From Pseudoruegeria sp039972875 (GTDB lineage Bacteria; Pseudomonadota; Alphaproteobacteria; Rhodobacterales; Rhodobacteraceae): DNA of 64,000 nucleotides. Shown here piece by piece: positions 43,778 through 52,056 of the stretch (positions are counted from its first letter, which is position 1; each line of letters begins with the position of its first letter). Location: assembly GCA_039972875.1 (NCBI GenBank), contig JBDWMA010000042.1:186001-250000 (forward strand), written 5' to 3'. The notes under the pieces are model-generated. The model had not been told where the DNA came from, ran no database searches, and saw nothing but the letters and a program-made list of their open reading frames with translations. The position numbers and the translations under genes are program-made.

Positions 43778-44293
43778 ATGCGGATCAGACCGGAATTATT
43801 AAACCGACGGGCCATTTTGGCCGGGTTAACGGCTTGTGCAACCTTCCCCGGAACCGCGCGCGCAGATGATGTTATCGATTTAGATTGGGTGGATTTGCTT
43901 CCGGAGGGCAATGTACTTGCCCCCAATACGCTACGCGGCCTGATTGACCATGAAAGCGCACCGCTGATCAGCCAACAACCTGCAAATAGTGGTGTCCGCA
44001 GCGATTGGAATGGCAAAATTGTCCGCCTGCCCGGCTATATCGTCCCGATTGACTACAAGGGCACAGGTGTGATTGCCTTTATCCTTGTGCCATTTGTGGG
44101 CGCATGTGTTCATGTCCCTGCACCGCCCGCCAATCAATTGGTGTTTGTCACGACGCAGACACCCTATGAAAGCAACGGCTTGTTTGAACCGGTAAACGTG
44201 ACCGGGATGTTTGGTGTGTCTTCGATCTCAACCCAAGTGGCTGAAATTGGTTATGCGTTGTCGGCCGAAAAGATTGAGCGCTTTGAACTTTAG
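43778..44293 (+). CDS. DUF3299 periplasmic protein, copy 2
   Basis: A 171-residue exported protein and paralogue of the product at 42144. Its signal region RIRPELLNRRAILAGLTACATF again has a twin-arginine pair (NRRAIL). The mature part carries IDLDWVDLLPEGN, RLPGYIVPIDYKGTGVIAF, FVGACVHVPAPPANQLVFV and ends AEIGYALSAEKIERFEL, close to the ending of copy 1 (GYALSVDEMELYQW). It closes the six-gene operon and faces the metal importer operon with 28 bp between stops. Confidence 0.85.
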   Translation: MRIRPELLNRRAILAGLTACATFPGTARADDVIDLDWVDLLPEGNVLAPNTLRGLIDHESAPLISQQPANSGVRSDWNGKIVRLPGYIVPIDYKGTGVIAFILVPFVGACVHVPAPPANQLVFVTTQTPYESNGLFEPVNVTGMFGVSSISTQVAEIGYALSAEKIERFEL

Positions 44294-44321
44294 CGCCTGA
44301 CCCCGCTTCAACACAGCCTTA

Positions 44322-45176
44322 TTAACCCTGTGCCTCGCTTACCCGGCGTTGGGAATTGCGGCGCACAATAGACTGTCGACGCACAAACGCTATGATGAAC
44401 AGGCTCGACAGGATCAGAACGATTGTCGGCGCTGGCGCACTGTCTAAGAAAAAGCTGACATAGGTTCCTACTAACATCGAAGCCATGCATACCAGAACGG
44501 AGACCCACAGCATGGTAGAAAATTTCCGGACCAACAAAAAGGCAATCGCACCCGGTGCGATCAACAACCCGATCGCTAAGATCAGCCCGACTGCCGAAAG
44601 CGTGGCAACAATGGTTAAAGACAACCCAGCCAACAACCCGTAGTGCAGCCAATTCACCCATAATCCTGATGTTTGCGCCTGTGCCGGATCAAAACTGTGA
44701 AGAAGCAAGTCTTTCCATTTGAGGACCAACATAACCGCAACCACAAAAGAAATGATCCCAGCGGTCCAAAGCTCATGGTTTTCGACCCCAAGCACATTTC
44801 CAAACAAAATATGGTCGAGATGGGCATTGGTTTCCACTGACACATAAAGCACAATGCCAAGACCAAACATGCCCGAGAACACGACCCCCATCACAGTATC
44901 TTGTTTCACGCGGCTGTTGCTGGCCAAATACCCGGTGGTAATCGCACAGGTCATACCAGCCGCAAACGCGCCAATGATAAGTGGGATCCCCAAAATATAG
45001 GCCAGCACGATTCCCGGAAGAACCGCATGGCTGACAGCATCCCCCATCAAAGCCCACCCCTTCATCACCAAAAAACACGACAAGAGAGCAGTTGGGACCG
45101 AGACGAGGACTGAAATCAAAAACGCCTTTTGCATAAAGGCAAATTGTAATGGCAATAAGAGCGTTTCGACATCCAT
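44322..45176 (-). CDS. mntD: Mn/Fe-type metal ABC permease, second subunit
   Basis: A 284-residue permease of the ABC-3 family (PF00950) with about nine helices: LLSCFLVMKGWALMGDAVSHAVLPGIVLAY (in pieces KGWALMGDAVSHAVLPG) is the family hallmark. Its length and position behind a paralogous permease match SitD/MntD. The ATG at 45176 shares one base with the preceding stop (TGATG); the open frame running up to 45419 is not part of the gene. Last gene of a four-gene importer operon. Confidence 0.9.
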   Translation of the reverse strand: MDVETLLLPLQFAFMQKAFLISVLVSVPTALLSCFLVMKGWALMGDAVSHAVLPGIVLAYILGIPLIIGAFAAGMTCAITTGYLASNSRVKQDTVMGVVFSGMFGLGIVLYVSVETNAHLDHILFGNVLGVENHELWTAGIISFVVAVMLVLKWKDLLLHSFDPAQAQTSGLWVNWLHYGLLAGLSLTIVATLSAVGLILAIGLLIAPGAIAFLLVRKFSTMLWVSVLVCMASMLVGTYVSFFLDSAPAPTIVLILSSLFIIAFVRRQSIVRRNSQRRVSEAQG

Positions 45177-46060
45177 CAGATATCTCCCTTTGAAAGAGAG
45201 GCTGGTCTTTGGATCAAAGCATCCTGTGCCCGTTGCCTTGCGGCTAGAATGCCGTGTTTGGGCGCAAAGACAAAAGCTGTGAGGAATATAAGAGTCTGCA
45301 GACAGACAATTATGCCCCCGGTTGCCCCATCCAGAAAGAAACTGAGATAAGCACCAAAGAAACTGGTCAACGTTCCAATGGCAACAGATGTCAAAATCAG
45401 CCGCGGAAACCGGTCGCACAATAGATAGGCCGTGGCACCGGGGGTGACGACCATGGCGATCACCAAGAATGCGCCAACGGTCTGCATAGCTGCCACAACA
45501 GAGGCCGACAACAGAATGAAGAACATTGCTTTTAAAAGATCAGGACGTAGGCCGATTGTACGGGCATGATTTTCATCAAAGAAGGTAACCATCAAATCCT
45601 TCCATTTTGCCAAAAGGATCACAAGCGACACAGTCCCGATCAACACCAACTGCACTGTATCCTCAGGTGTGATGGCAAGGATGTTGCCCATTGTGATGGT
45701 CTGAACGGACACAGCCATCGGATTGATGGACACTAAAAACAGTCCTAGACCAAAAAAGGATGTGAAAATCAAACCAATGATCACGTCAACTTTTAGGCCG
45801 GAACGTTCCGTTAAAAACAGCATTGCAGCCGCGGCAAGGCCCCCTGCAATAAACGCGCCTAACGCAAAAGGCAGCCCCAGCATATAGGCGCCGGCAACGC
45901 CGGGAACAACCGAATGAGACAAAGCGTCCCCGATTAAAGACCATCCCTTAAGCATAAGATAAGACGATAAAAACGCGCACACGCCTCCAACCAATGCAGA
46001 GACCCACATGGCGTTCGTCATGTAACCATAAGTAAAGGGCAAAGTAAGGGTCTCGATCAT
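45176..46060 (-). CDS. mntC: Mn/Fe-type metal ABC permease, first subunit
   Basis: A 294-residue ABC-3 permease with eight or nine helices. It shows LSSYLMLKGWSLIGDALSHSVVPGVAGAYM (in pieces KGWSLIGDALSHSVVPG), FVLSINPMAV-type LFLVSINPMAVSVQTI and a C-terminal FAPKHGILAARQRAQ cytoplasmic tail. Together with the following permease it should form the membrane heterodimer of a SitABCD/MntABCD importer. Its ATG overlaps the ATPase stop by four bases. Confidence 0.92.
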   Translation of the reverse strand: MIETLTLPFTYGYMTNAMWVSALVGGVCAFLSSYLMLKGWSLIGDALSHSVVPGVAGAYMLGLPFALGAFIAGGLAAAAMLFLTERSGLKVDVIIGLIFTSFFGLGLFLVSINPMAVSVQTITMGNILAITPEDTVQLVLIGTVSLVILLAKWKDLMVTFFDENHARTIGLRPDLLKAMFFILLSASVVAAMQTVGAFLVIAMVVTPGATAYLLCDRFPRLILTSVAIGTLTSFFGAYLSFFLDGATGGIIVCLQTLIFLTAFVFAPKHGILAARQRAQDALIQRPASLSKGDI

Positions 46061-46953
46061 GGTTGACCCTCAGAGCGTTGTGTTTTTTCACCATATTGAA
46101 CAAAGGGACGCTCATCATCGGTTAGGATCGTCACCTGACGCCCGTCTTCATCGTCATGCAATGTATCACCGCCAAGAGTAAAGTGCCGCAGCACCCCGCC
46201 AAAGGCTTCTTCGAGGTTTTCACGGGTGAAGGTGGTTTCGGTCGGCCCGTGGTTTAATACCGTACCTTTCACCAATACTGTACGATCACAGAATTCAGGG
46301 ACCGATCCAAGATTGTGGGTCGACACAAGCATCACCCTGCCCTCGTCACGCAACTCTCGCAACAAGGCCACAATCTGATCTTCGGTTTTTACATCAACAC
46401 CTGTGAACGGTTCATCCAATAAAATGACTTGTCCATCCTGCGCCAAAGAACGCGCAAGAAAGACCCGTTTACGTTGTCCACCCGACAACTCCCCAATTTG
46501 ACGGTGACGAAAGTCCTGCATGTTAACGCGTTCAAGCGCCTTATCCACGGCAGCGTAATCCGCGGCTTTGGCACGCCGAAGAAACCCCATATGCCCATAT
46601 CGTCCCATCATGACCACATCCTCGACCAGCACGGGAAAGGCCCAGTCGACCTCTTCGGACTGCGGAACATAGGCCACAAGGTTTTTACGTAAGGCTTCTT
46701 TGACGCTCATGCCGAGGATTTCGATTTGCCCCTGCGATGCTGGGACAAACCCCATAATTGCCTTAAACAAGGTCGATTTCCCGGCCCCATTCACTCCGAC
46801 CAAAGCGGTTACAGTCCCGCGCGGGATTTCAAAGCTTGCGTTCCACAGCGCCGTGTGACCGTTGCGATAGCTCACAGTCACATCTTTCGCGGACAGTCCT
46901 ACTTCATCGGATGTCCCTGCGTTTTTTAGCACAGCTTTAGAAGCGTCAAGCAT
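46057..46953 (-). CDS. mntB: Mn/Fe-type metal ABC ATP-binding protein
   Basis: A 298-residue ABC ATPase. Walker A GVNGAGKSTLFKAI, the VAYVPQSEEVDWAFPV segment characteristic of metal importers, signature ELSGGQRKRVFLARSL, and Walker B VILLDEPFTGVD. A C-terminal extension of about 60 residues (from HFTLGGDTLHDDEDG) is longer than the E. coli-type ZnuC and includes a histidine/aspartate-rich patch. The ATG at 46953 has AAGGGA upstream. It lies 24 bp after the binding-protein gene. Confidence 0.92.
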   Translation of the reverse strand: MLDASKAVLKNAGTSDEVGLSAKDVTVSYRNGHTALWNASFEIPRGTVTALVGVNGAGKSTLFKAIMGFVPASQGQIEILGMSVKEALRKNLVAYVPQSEEVDWAFPVLVEDVVMMGRYGHMGFLRRAKAADYAAVDKALERVNMQDFRHRQIGELSGGQRKRVFLARSLAQDGQVILLDEPFTGVDVKTEDQIVALLRELRDEGRVMLVSTHNLGSVPEFCDRTVLVKGTVLNHGPTETTFTRENLEEAFGGVLRHFTLGGDTLHDDEDGRQVTILTDDERPFVQYGEKTQRSEGQP

Positions 46954-46976
46954 TTGATATCCCTTCAATGACCGCC

Positions 46977-47876
46977 CTAGTTCGTGGCGGAAGTCAAACC
47001 ATCTGCGATGGTTGTCGCGGTAACACGAAGCAGATCCAAATAGGTAGGAACTGCGCCATCAGGTGCGCTGAGTGAATCCACGTAGAGGACACCTCCGTAA
47101 GCCACATTTGTTTCACGCGCCACCTGTTCTGCGGGGGCGGTGTTGACCGTGCTTTCACAGAACACAACTGGGATGTTGTTTTCACGCACACCGTCGATTA
47201 CAGATCTGACCTGCTGTGGTGTGCCCACTTGATCGGCATTCATGGGCCAAAGGTACAGCTCTTTCATTCCAAAATCACGGGCGAGATAGCTAAAAGCCCC
47301 TTCGCATGTAACCAACCAACGTTGGTCTTCTTGGATTTCGGCAATTTCAGCACGCAGAGGTTCGATCGTGGCGCGCAATTCTGCCTTGTAGCCCTCTGCA
47401 TTTGCAGCATAGACATCTGCATTTTCCGGGTCATGTTCGGCAAAAGCCGCCTCGATATTATCAATATAAACCAAAGCATTATCCAATCCCATCCACGCAT
47501 GGGGGTTTGGTTTGCCCTCATAGCTACCGGACGCAATCGCAATCGGCTCAACCCCATCGGTCAACGTGGCAGATGGAACGTCCTTCATGTTGGACAAAAA
47601 TTGTTCGAACCACAGTTCCAAATTCATGCCGTTCCAAAGGATCAGATCAGCGTCAGACGCCCGTACAATGTCACGTGGTGTTGGCTCATAGCCGTGAATC
47701 TCTGCGCCGGGTTTGGTAATCGAAACAACCTCTGCGGCATCTCCTGCAACATTAGAGGCCATATCCGCCAAGACCGTAAATGTCGTGACAACCTTCATTT
47801 TATCCGCCTGTCCGGCGGTGGCCGTGAGAATTAATGCGGCGACACAGGTAGATGCTGTTAAAAAGCACTTGGACAT
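46977..47876 (-). CDS. mntA: Mn/Fe-type metal ABC substrate-binding protein
   Basis: A 299-residue periplasmic cluster A-I binding protein with a signal peptide (SKCFLTASTCVAALILTATAGQA). The expected metal ligands are H61 (GAEIHGYEP), H126 (KPNPHAWMG), E192 (TCEGAFSYLARDFG) and D267 (VLYVDSLS). A glutamate rather than histidine at the third position is typical of Mn/Fe importers, and the long His-rich loop of ZnuA zinc proteins is missing. First gene of the operon, with two palindromes within 90 bp upstream. Confidence 0.92.
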   Translation of the reverse strand: MSKCFLTASTCVAALILTATAGQADKMKVVTTFTVLADMASNVAGDAAEVVSITKPGAEIHGYEPTPRDIVRASDADLILWNGMNLELWFEQFLSNMKDVPSATLTDGVEPIAIASGSYEGKPNPHAWMGLDNALVYIDNIEAAFAEHDPENADVYAANAEGYKAELRATIEPLRAEIAEIQEDQRWLVTCEGAFSYLARDFGMKELYLWPMNADQVGTPQQVRSVIDGVRENNIPVVFCESTVNTAPAEQVARETNVAYGGVLYVDSLSAPDGAVPTYLDLLRVTATTIADGLTSATN

Positions 47877-47915
47877 AAGAACCTCAAATGGGATTTATTT
47901 TCTGCGACTGTGTAG

Positions 47916-47934
47916 TTGCAAATCACTCGCAATT
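47916..47934. promoter_or_regulatory. Mur-like inverted repeat upstream of the metal importer
   Basis: TTGCAAATCACTCGCAATT contains the inverted pair TTGC/GCAA with nine bases between. It lies 40 bp before the binding-protein ATG. It resembles, from memory, the motif of Mur (the Fur-family manganese regulator of alphaproteobacteria), which controls sitABCD. Binding is inferred. Confidence 0.5.
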
Positions 47935-47944
47935 ACAACCCTTA

Positions 47945-47961
47945 TTGAGAATAATTCTCAA
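47945..47961. promoter_or_regulatory. Perfect 17 bp palindrome upstream of the metal importer
   Basis: TTGAGAATAATTCTCAA is a perfect palindrome around a single A, about 70 bp before the binding-protein ATG. The AGAAT/ATTCT arms look like a Fur-superfamily (Fur/Irr/Mur) box. Together with the Mur-like repeat it suggests control by two metals or two regulators. Confidence 0.6.
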
Positions 47962-47990
47962 ATGCATCAAAGCCCAATTCCTCCCCCGCA

Positions 47991-48024
47991 CAAAAAAGGG
48001 CCAGTCGCATTACACGACGGCCCC
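47991..48024 (-). terminator. Intrinsic terminator after ileS
   Basis: On the minus strand GGGCC...GGCCC with an inner GTCG/CGAC pair and one bulged base is followed by TTTTTTG, 27 bases beyond the ileS stop. It separates ileS from the metal importer promoter region. Confidence 0.75.
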
Positions 48025-48049
48025 ATTTTTCTTAAATTTTTACAATAAC

Positions 48050-50956
48050 TTATCCAAGAGCACTATCACATCTCTTACATGTGCCGGGATGACGATGGGT
48101 ACCGACATCTGGTAAGATTTTCCAACACCGCTGACATTTTTCACCCTCGGCTTTTTCAAACACCATTCCGATTCCCTCATATTCGGGCATACGGAACGCC
48201 TCTGCGGGCGCAGGATCAGCACTAACTGTCATCCCAGATGTGATGCACATATCGTCAATGTTAAATTTCGCCAATAGATCCCGCGTAGATGCATCCTCAA
48301 CATGCACAACCGGTGCTGCCTCTAGGCTAGACCCAATAACACCTTCTTTACGTTGCATCTCTAGACCCGCCGTTACAACCCGACGGACACGACGCACCTG
48401 TGCGACGTACTCCTCAAGCTGTTCGTTGCGCCATTCCGCCGGTGTCTTTGGGAAATCAAGCAAATGGACAGAATTTTCGTCCCCCGGGAACCGTTCAAGC
48501 CAGACCTCTTCCATGGTGAACACCAAGATGGGCGCAAGCCATGTGGTCAAACGGTGGTGCAGAATATCAAGCACCGTCCGCGCCGCCCGACGGTTCGGTG
48601 TATCGCCGTCGCAATACAGAACATCCTTGCGGATATCAAAATAGAGCGCAGACAGATCGACCGTCGCAAAATTGAATACAGCGCTGAAAACCCCTTGGAA
48701 ATCGAATTCCGCATAGCCTTTGCGTACTTGTTCATCCAAATCTGCAACGCGGCTTAGCACCCAACGTTCTAGTGGCCGCATGTCTTCAACATTTTCAACC
48801 CGGTCTGTTTCGGTAAAATCAGACAAGGACCCAAGAATGAAGCGCATCGTATTGCGCAGACGACGATAGCTGTCAGCCGTCCCTTTCAGGATCTCCGGCC
48901 CAATCCGTTGGTCTGTGGTATAATCGGTCTGTGCCACCCAAAGACGTAGGATGTCTGCACCGTATTGCTGCACGATTTTTTCTGGCACGATGGTGTTGCC
49001 CAGCGATTTGGACATTTTGTTGCCCTTCGCATCAAGCGTGAACCCGTGGGTCACAACATTGCGATACGGCGCACGCCCCTTTGTCCCACAGGCTTGCAGC
49101 ATAGACGAATGGAACCACCCACGGTGTTGGTCAGTGCCTTCCATATAGACATCAGCGATTCCGTCCTCGGTTCCGTCCTCGCGATCGCGCAAGACAAAGG
49201 CATGGGTTGATCCAGAATCAAACCACACATCCAGCACGTCAAAGACTTGCTCATAAGCATCAGCATCATGTTCGCCTGCAAGGAAACGCTCTTTTGCGCC
49301 ATCCGCATACCAAGCATCCGCCCCTTCGGCTTCAAATGCCGCAGAAATACGCGCGTTCACCGTCGGATCACGCAATAGAAAATCTGGATCCGTTGGCAGC
49401 GCGCCTTTTTTGACGAAACAGCTTAACGGAACACCCCAAGCGCGTTGGCGTGACAGGACCCAATCCGGCCGAGTTTCGATCATAGAATACAAACGGTTGC
49501 GGCCGGTCTGCGGCCACCACTGCACCAGCTCATCAATGCTGCGCAACGCACGTTCACGGATGGATGTGCCGTAAGTGTCCTGATTATCGCCAACGGCTTT
49601 GTCGACGCTGGCAAACCACTGCGGCGTATTTCGGAAGATCACCGGCGCTTTGGACCGCCAAGAATGCGGATAACTGTGTTTGACCCGTCCACGGGCAATG
49701 ATGCCCCCCGCGTCGACCAGTTTGGCGATCACAGCCGGGTTGGCTTTGCCCTCTTTGCCTTTACGGTCAAAGACCTGTAAACCCGCAAAAAATGGAACAT
49801 GGGGTAAGAATTCGGATTCCTCACCCACATTGTGAGTCATCCGGTCGATCCAATTGCGTTTGACAAATACTTCATAGTCATCGGCACCGTGGGACGGAGC
49901 AGTGTGTACAAATCCAGTACCTGCATCATCGGTAACGTGATCGCCATCCAGCATCGGCACGTCATAATCCCAGAACCCGTCTGCACCCTCTATTCCGTTG
50001 AACGGGTGAGCACAGACAACCGTTGCCAGATCATCAGCGGTCACATCCGCAACGCGTTTGTACATCTCAGATGATAGGCGTGCGGCCCCAAAGACCTGTT
50101 CGGCCAATGCATCGGCCAAAAGATATTTATCACCCGGATTAACCCAGCATTCTTCCGGACGATCCGTCGCTTCATAAACACCATAGCTGATTTTCGGGTT
50201 GTAACAGATCGCTTTATTGGACGGAATCGTCCAAGGGGTCGTTGTCCAGATCACCGGCTTTGCATCCCGCAAATGTTCCGGCCCTGAGGTAATCGCGAAC
50301 GGCACCCAGATCGTGTGACTTTTGTGATCGTGGTATTCGATCTCGGCCTCAGCAAGGGCTGTCTTCTCAACTGGTGACCACATCACAGGTTTTGATCCCT
50401 GATATAATGTACCGTTCATGAGAAACTTCATGAATTCTTCGGCAATGACGGCTTCAGCGTGGAAGTTCATCGTCAGATAGGGATCATCCCAGTTGCCGGT
50501 GATCCCCAAACGCTTGAACTCTTCACGCTGAATATCCACCCAGCCTTCAGCAAACTTCCGACATTCCTGACGGAAATCAACGATATCGACGTCGTCTTTG
50601 TTTTTTCCCTTTTGACGGTATTGCTCTTCGATTTTCCATTCAATGGGCAATCCATGACAGTCCCAACCCGGTACATAACGCGCATCAAAACCCATCATTT
50701 GATGGGACCGTACGATCATATCCTTGATGGTTTTGTTCAGTGCGTGACCAATGTGAAGGTGCCCGTTTGCATAGGGAGGTCCGTCGTGCAACGTGAAAGG
50801 TTTACGGTCAGCCTTTTCACGAAGGCGATCATAGACACCAATCTGCGCCCAACGTTCCAACCAACCTGGTTCACGCTTTGGCAGTCCCGCACGCATTGGA
50901 AAATCGGTTTTGGGCAAACTTAATGTGTGTTTGTAGTCAACGGTTTCGGCACTCAT
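48050..50956 (-). CDS. ileS: Isoleucine--tRNA ligase
   Basis: A 968-residue class I synthetase. The HIGH motif is GHLHIGHALNK, the editing domain is complete between, the KMSKS loop is KGNKMSKSLGN, and a zinc ribbon closes the protein (CQRCWKILPDVG ... CKRCDSALG). It charges tRNA-Ile and edits valine. No T-box leader is visible upstream, as expected outside Firmicutes. A promoter-like sequence and a GC hairpin lie in 51029-51098. Confidence 0.97.
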   Translation of the reverse strand: MSAETVDYKHTLSLPKTDFPMRAGLPKREPGWLERWAQIGVYDRLREKADRKPFTLHDGPPYANGHLHIGHALNKTIKDMIVRSHQMMGFDARYVPGWDCHGLPIEWKIEEQYRQKGKNKDDVDIVDFRQECRKFAEGWVDIQREEFKRLGITGNWDDPYLTMNFHAEAVIAEEFMKFLMNGTLYQGSKPVMWSPVEKTALAEAEIEYHDHKSHTIWVPFAITSGPEHLRDAKPVIWTTTPWTIPSNKAICYNPKISYGVYEATDRPEECWVNPGDKYLLADALAEQVFGAARLSSEMYKRVADVTADDLATVVCAHPFNGIEGADGFWDYDVPMLDGDHVTDDAGTGFVHTAPSHGADDYEVFVKRNWIDRMTHNVGEESEFLPHVPFFAGLQVFDRKGKEGKANPAVIAKLVDAGGIIARGRVKHSYPHSWRSKAPVIFRNTPQWFASVDKAVGDNQDTYGTSIRERALRSIDELVQWWPQTGRNRLYSMIETRPDWVLSRQRAWGVPLSCFVKKGALPTDPDFLLRDPTVNARISAAFEAEGADAWYADGAKERFLAGEHDADAYEQVFDVLDVWFDSGSTHAFVLRDREDGTEDGIADVYMEGTDQHRGWFHSSMLQACGTKGRAPYRNVVTHGFTLDAKGNKMSKSLGNTIVPEKIVQQYGADILRLWVAQTDYTTDQRIGPEILKGTADSYRRLRNTMRFILGSLSDFTETDRVENVEDMRPLERWVLSRVADLDEQVRKGYAEFDFQGVFSAVFNFATVDLSALYFDIRKDVLYCDGDTPNRRAARTVLDILHHRLTTWLAPILVFTMEEVWLERFPGDENSVHLLDFPKTPAEWRNEQLEEYVAQVRRVRRVVTAGLEMQRKEGVIGSSLEAAPVVHVEDASTRDLLAKFNIDDMCITSGMTVSADPAPAEAFRMPEYEGIGMVFEKAEGEKCQRCWKILPDVGTHRHPGTCKRCDSALG

Positions 50957-51028
50957 GGTCCGTACATCCTGTCAGGAAAAAATGGGGATCTTATTCGGTT
51001 CAGCGCGGAAGTGTTCCATACGCCTTTG

Positions 51029-51058
51029 CCCGGCGGCTCAGTTGTTTAGAGCGCCGGG
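51029..51058 (-). other. Strong GC hairpin in the ileS leader
   Basis: CCCGGC (51029-51034) pairs with GCCGGG (51053-51058) and, after one bulged G, GCTC pairs with GAGC around a nine-base loop. It lies 70 bp upstream of the ileS ATG, just after a possible promoter. No T tract follows on the minus strand, so it may be a leader-RNA element rather than a terminator. Confidence 0.4.
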
Positions 51059-51070
51059 GATATAATTCGA

Positions 51071-51098
51071 ATAATGATCGCCAAATAGGTCATTTCAA
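51071..51098 (-). promoter_or_regulatory. Candidate ileS promoter
   Basis: On the minus strand TTGAAA (51098-51093) and CATTAT (51076-51071) are separated by 16 bp, a fair sigma-70-type match. It lies 115 bp upstream of the ileS ATG, leaving a leader that includes the GC hairpin. Confidence 0.35.
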
Positions 51099-51239
51099 CT
51101 GCAGCTTATAGGCAGGGAATACGACGGGGTAAAGTATAGAAACCCCCAAACGTCGCGCACGCGTTGCATGCTATGCCCAACGCCGCTCAAGCGGCATTGG
51201 ACGCACAAATATGGAAGCGAGATGCCCCTTCTTACAAGA

Positions 51240-51980
51240 TCAGAGCTGTTCCATCACCTCATCTGAGGCCTCAAAGTTGGAGGTAACGCGTTGCACGTCA
51301 TCATCATCTTCGAGCGCATCAATAAGCTTCATCAGCTTTTGCATGCCCTCCAGATCCAACTCGGTCGTTGTGGTTGGCTTCCAGATCAGCTTTGTGGACT
51401 CAGACTCACCCAGTTCAGCTTCAAGTGCATTGGACACGTCGTTCAAATCAGTGTCCGCACAGAAAATGATGTGCCCCTCTTCAGAGCTTTCTACATCATC
51501 TGCACCGGCTTCAATTGCAGCCATCATCACTGTATCAGCATCACCGATTTCGGCAGGATAGCTTACAGAGCCTGTGCGATCGAACATAAAGGACACCGAC
51601 CCGGTCTCCCCCAAATTGCCACCGTTTTTGGTAAACGTAGAGCGCACTGTCGACGCTGTCCGGTTCCGGTTGTCGGTCATGGTCTCAACGATGACAGCGA
51701 CCCCGTTCGGGCCGTAGCCCTCGTAGCGGATCTCATCATAGCTTTCCGCATCACCACCCTGAGATTTCTTGATGGCGCGATCAATCACGTCCTTCGGAAC
51801 CGATTGGGATTTGGCCTCTTTCACAGCCAGACGCAAACGCGGGTTATTGTCTGGGTCCGGATCTCCCATTTTCGCAGCAACGGTAATTTCTTTTGCCAAC
51901 TTCGAAAATAGCTTTGATCGTGCCTTATCCTGACGCCCTTTACGGTGCTGGATGTTGGCCCATTTGGAATGGCCTGCCAT
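51240..51980 (-). CDS. yebC: YebC/PmpR family protein
   Basis: A 246-residue protein that starts AGHSKWANIQHRKGRQD, the invariant YebC opening, and continues with KEITVAAKMGDPDPDNNPRLR and VIVETMTDNRNRTAS. YebC proteins act as transcription regulators or help ribosomes pass proline stretches; the short-form mitochondrial relative is TACO1. The length is normal. It is the first gene on this side; a small GCCGC/GCGGC hairpin at 51182-51195 beyond the stop may end its transcript. Confidence 0.94.
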   Translation of the reverse strand: MAGHSKWANIQHRKGRQDKARSKLFSKLAKEITVAAKMGDPDPDNNPRLRLAVKEAKSQSVPKDVIDRAIKKSQGGDAESYDEIRYEGYGPNGVAVIVETMTDNRNRTASTVRSTFTKNGGNLGETGSVSFMFDRTGSVSYPAEIGDADTVMMAAIEAGADDVESSEEGHIIFCADTDLNDVSNALEAELGESESTKLIWKPTTTTELDLEGMQKLMKLIDALEDDDDVQRVTSNFEASDEVMEQL

Positions 51981-52056
51981 CGGTAATCTCCAACCTGTGT
52001 CTGTGCTTTGGCTCTCTATAGGGCAAGGCCCCCACCGGCTGCAAGGCCAGCCCGGT

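Noticed and set aside
44322..45419. 365-codon reading of the second metal permease, starting at 45419
   Set aside because: The extra 81 codons lie over the preceding permease gene in another frame and contain no family sequence; the ATG at 45176 fits the family.
50957..51239. Possible T-box leader before ileS
   Set aside because: No T-box sequence or specifier-like stem is visible; only a single GC hairpin.
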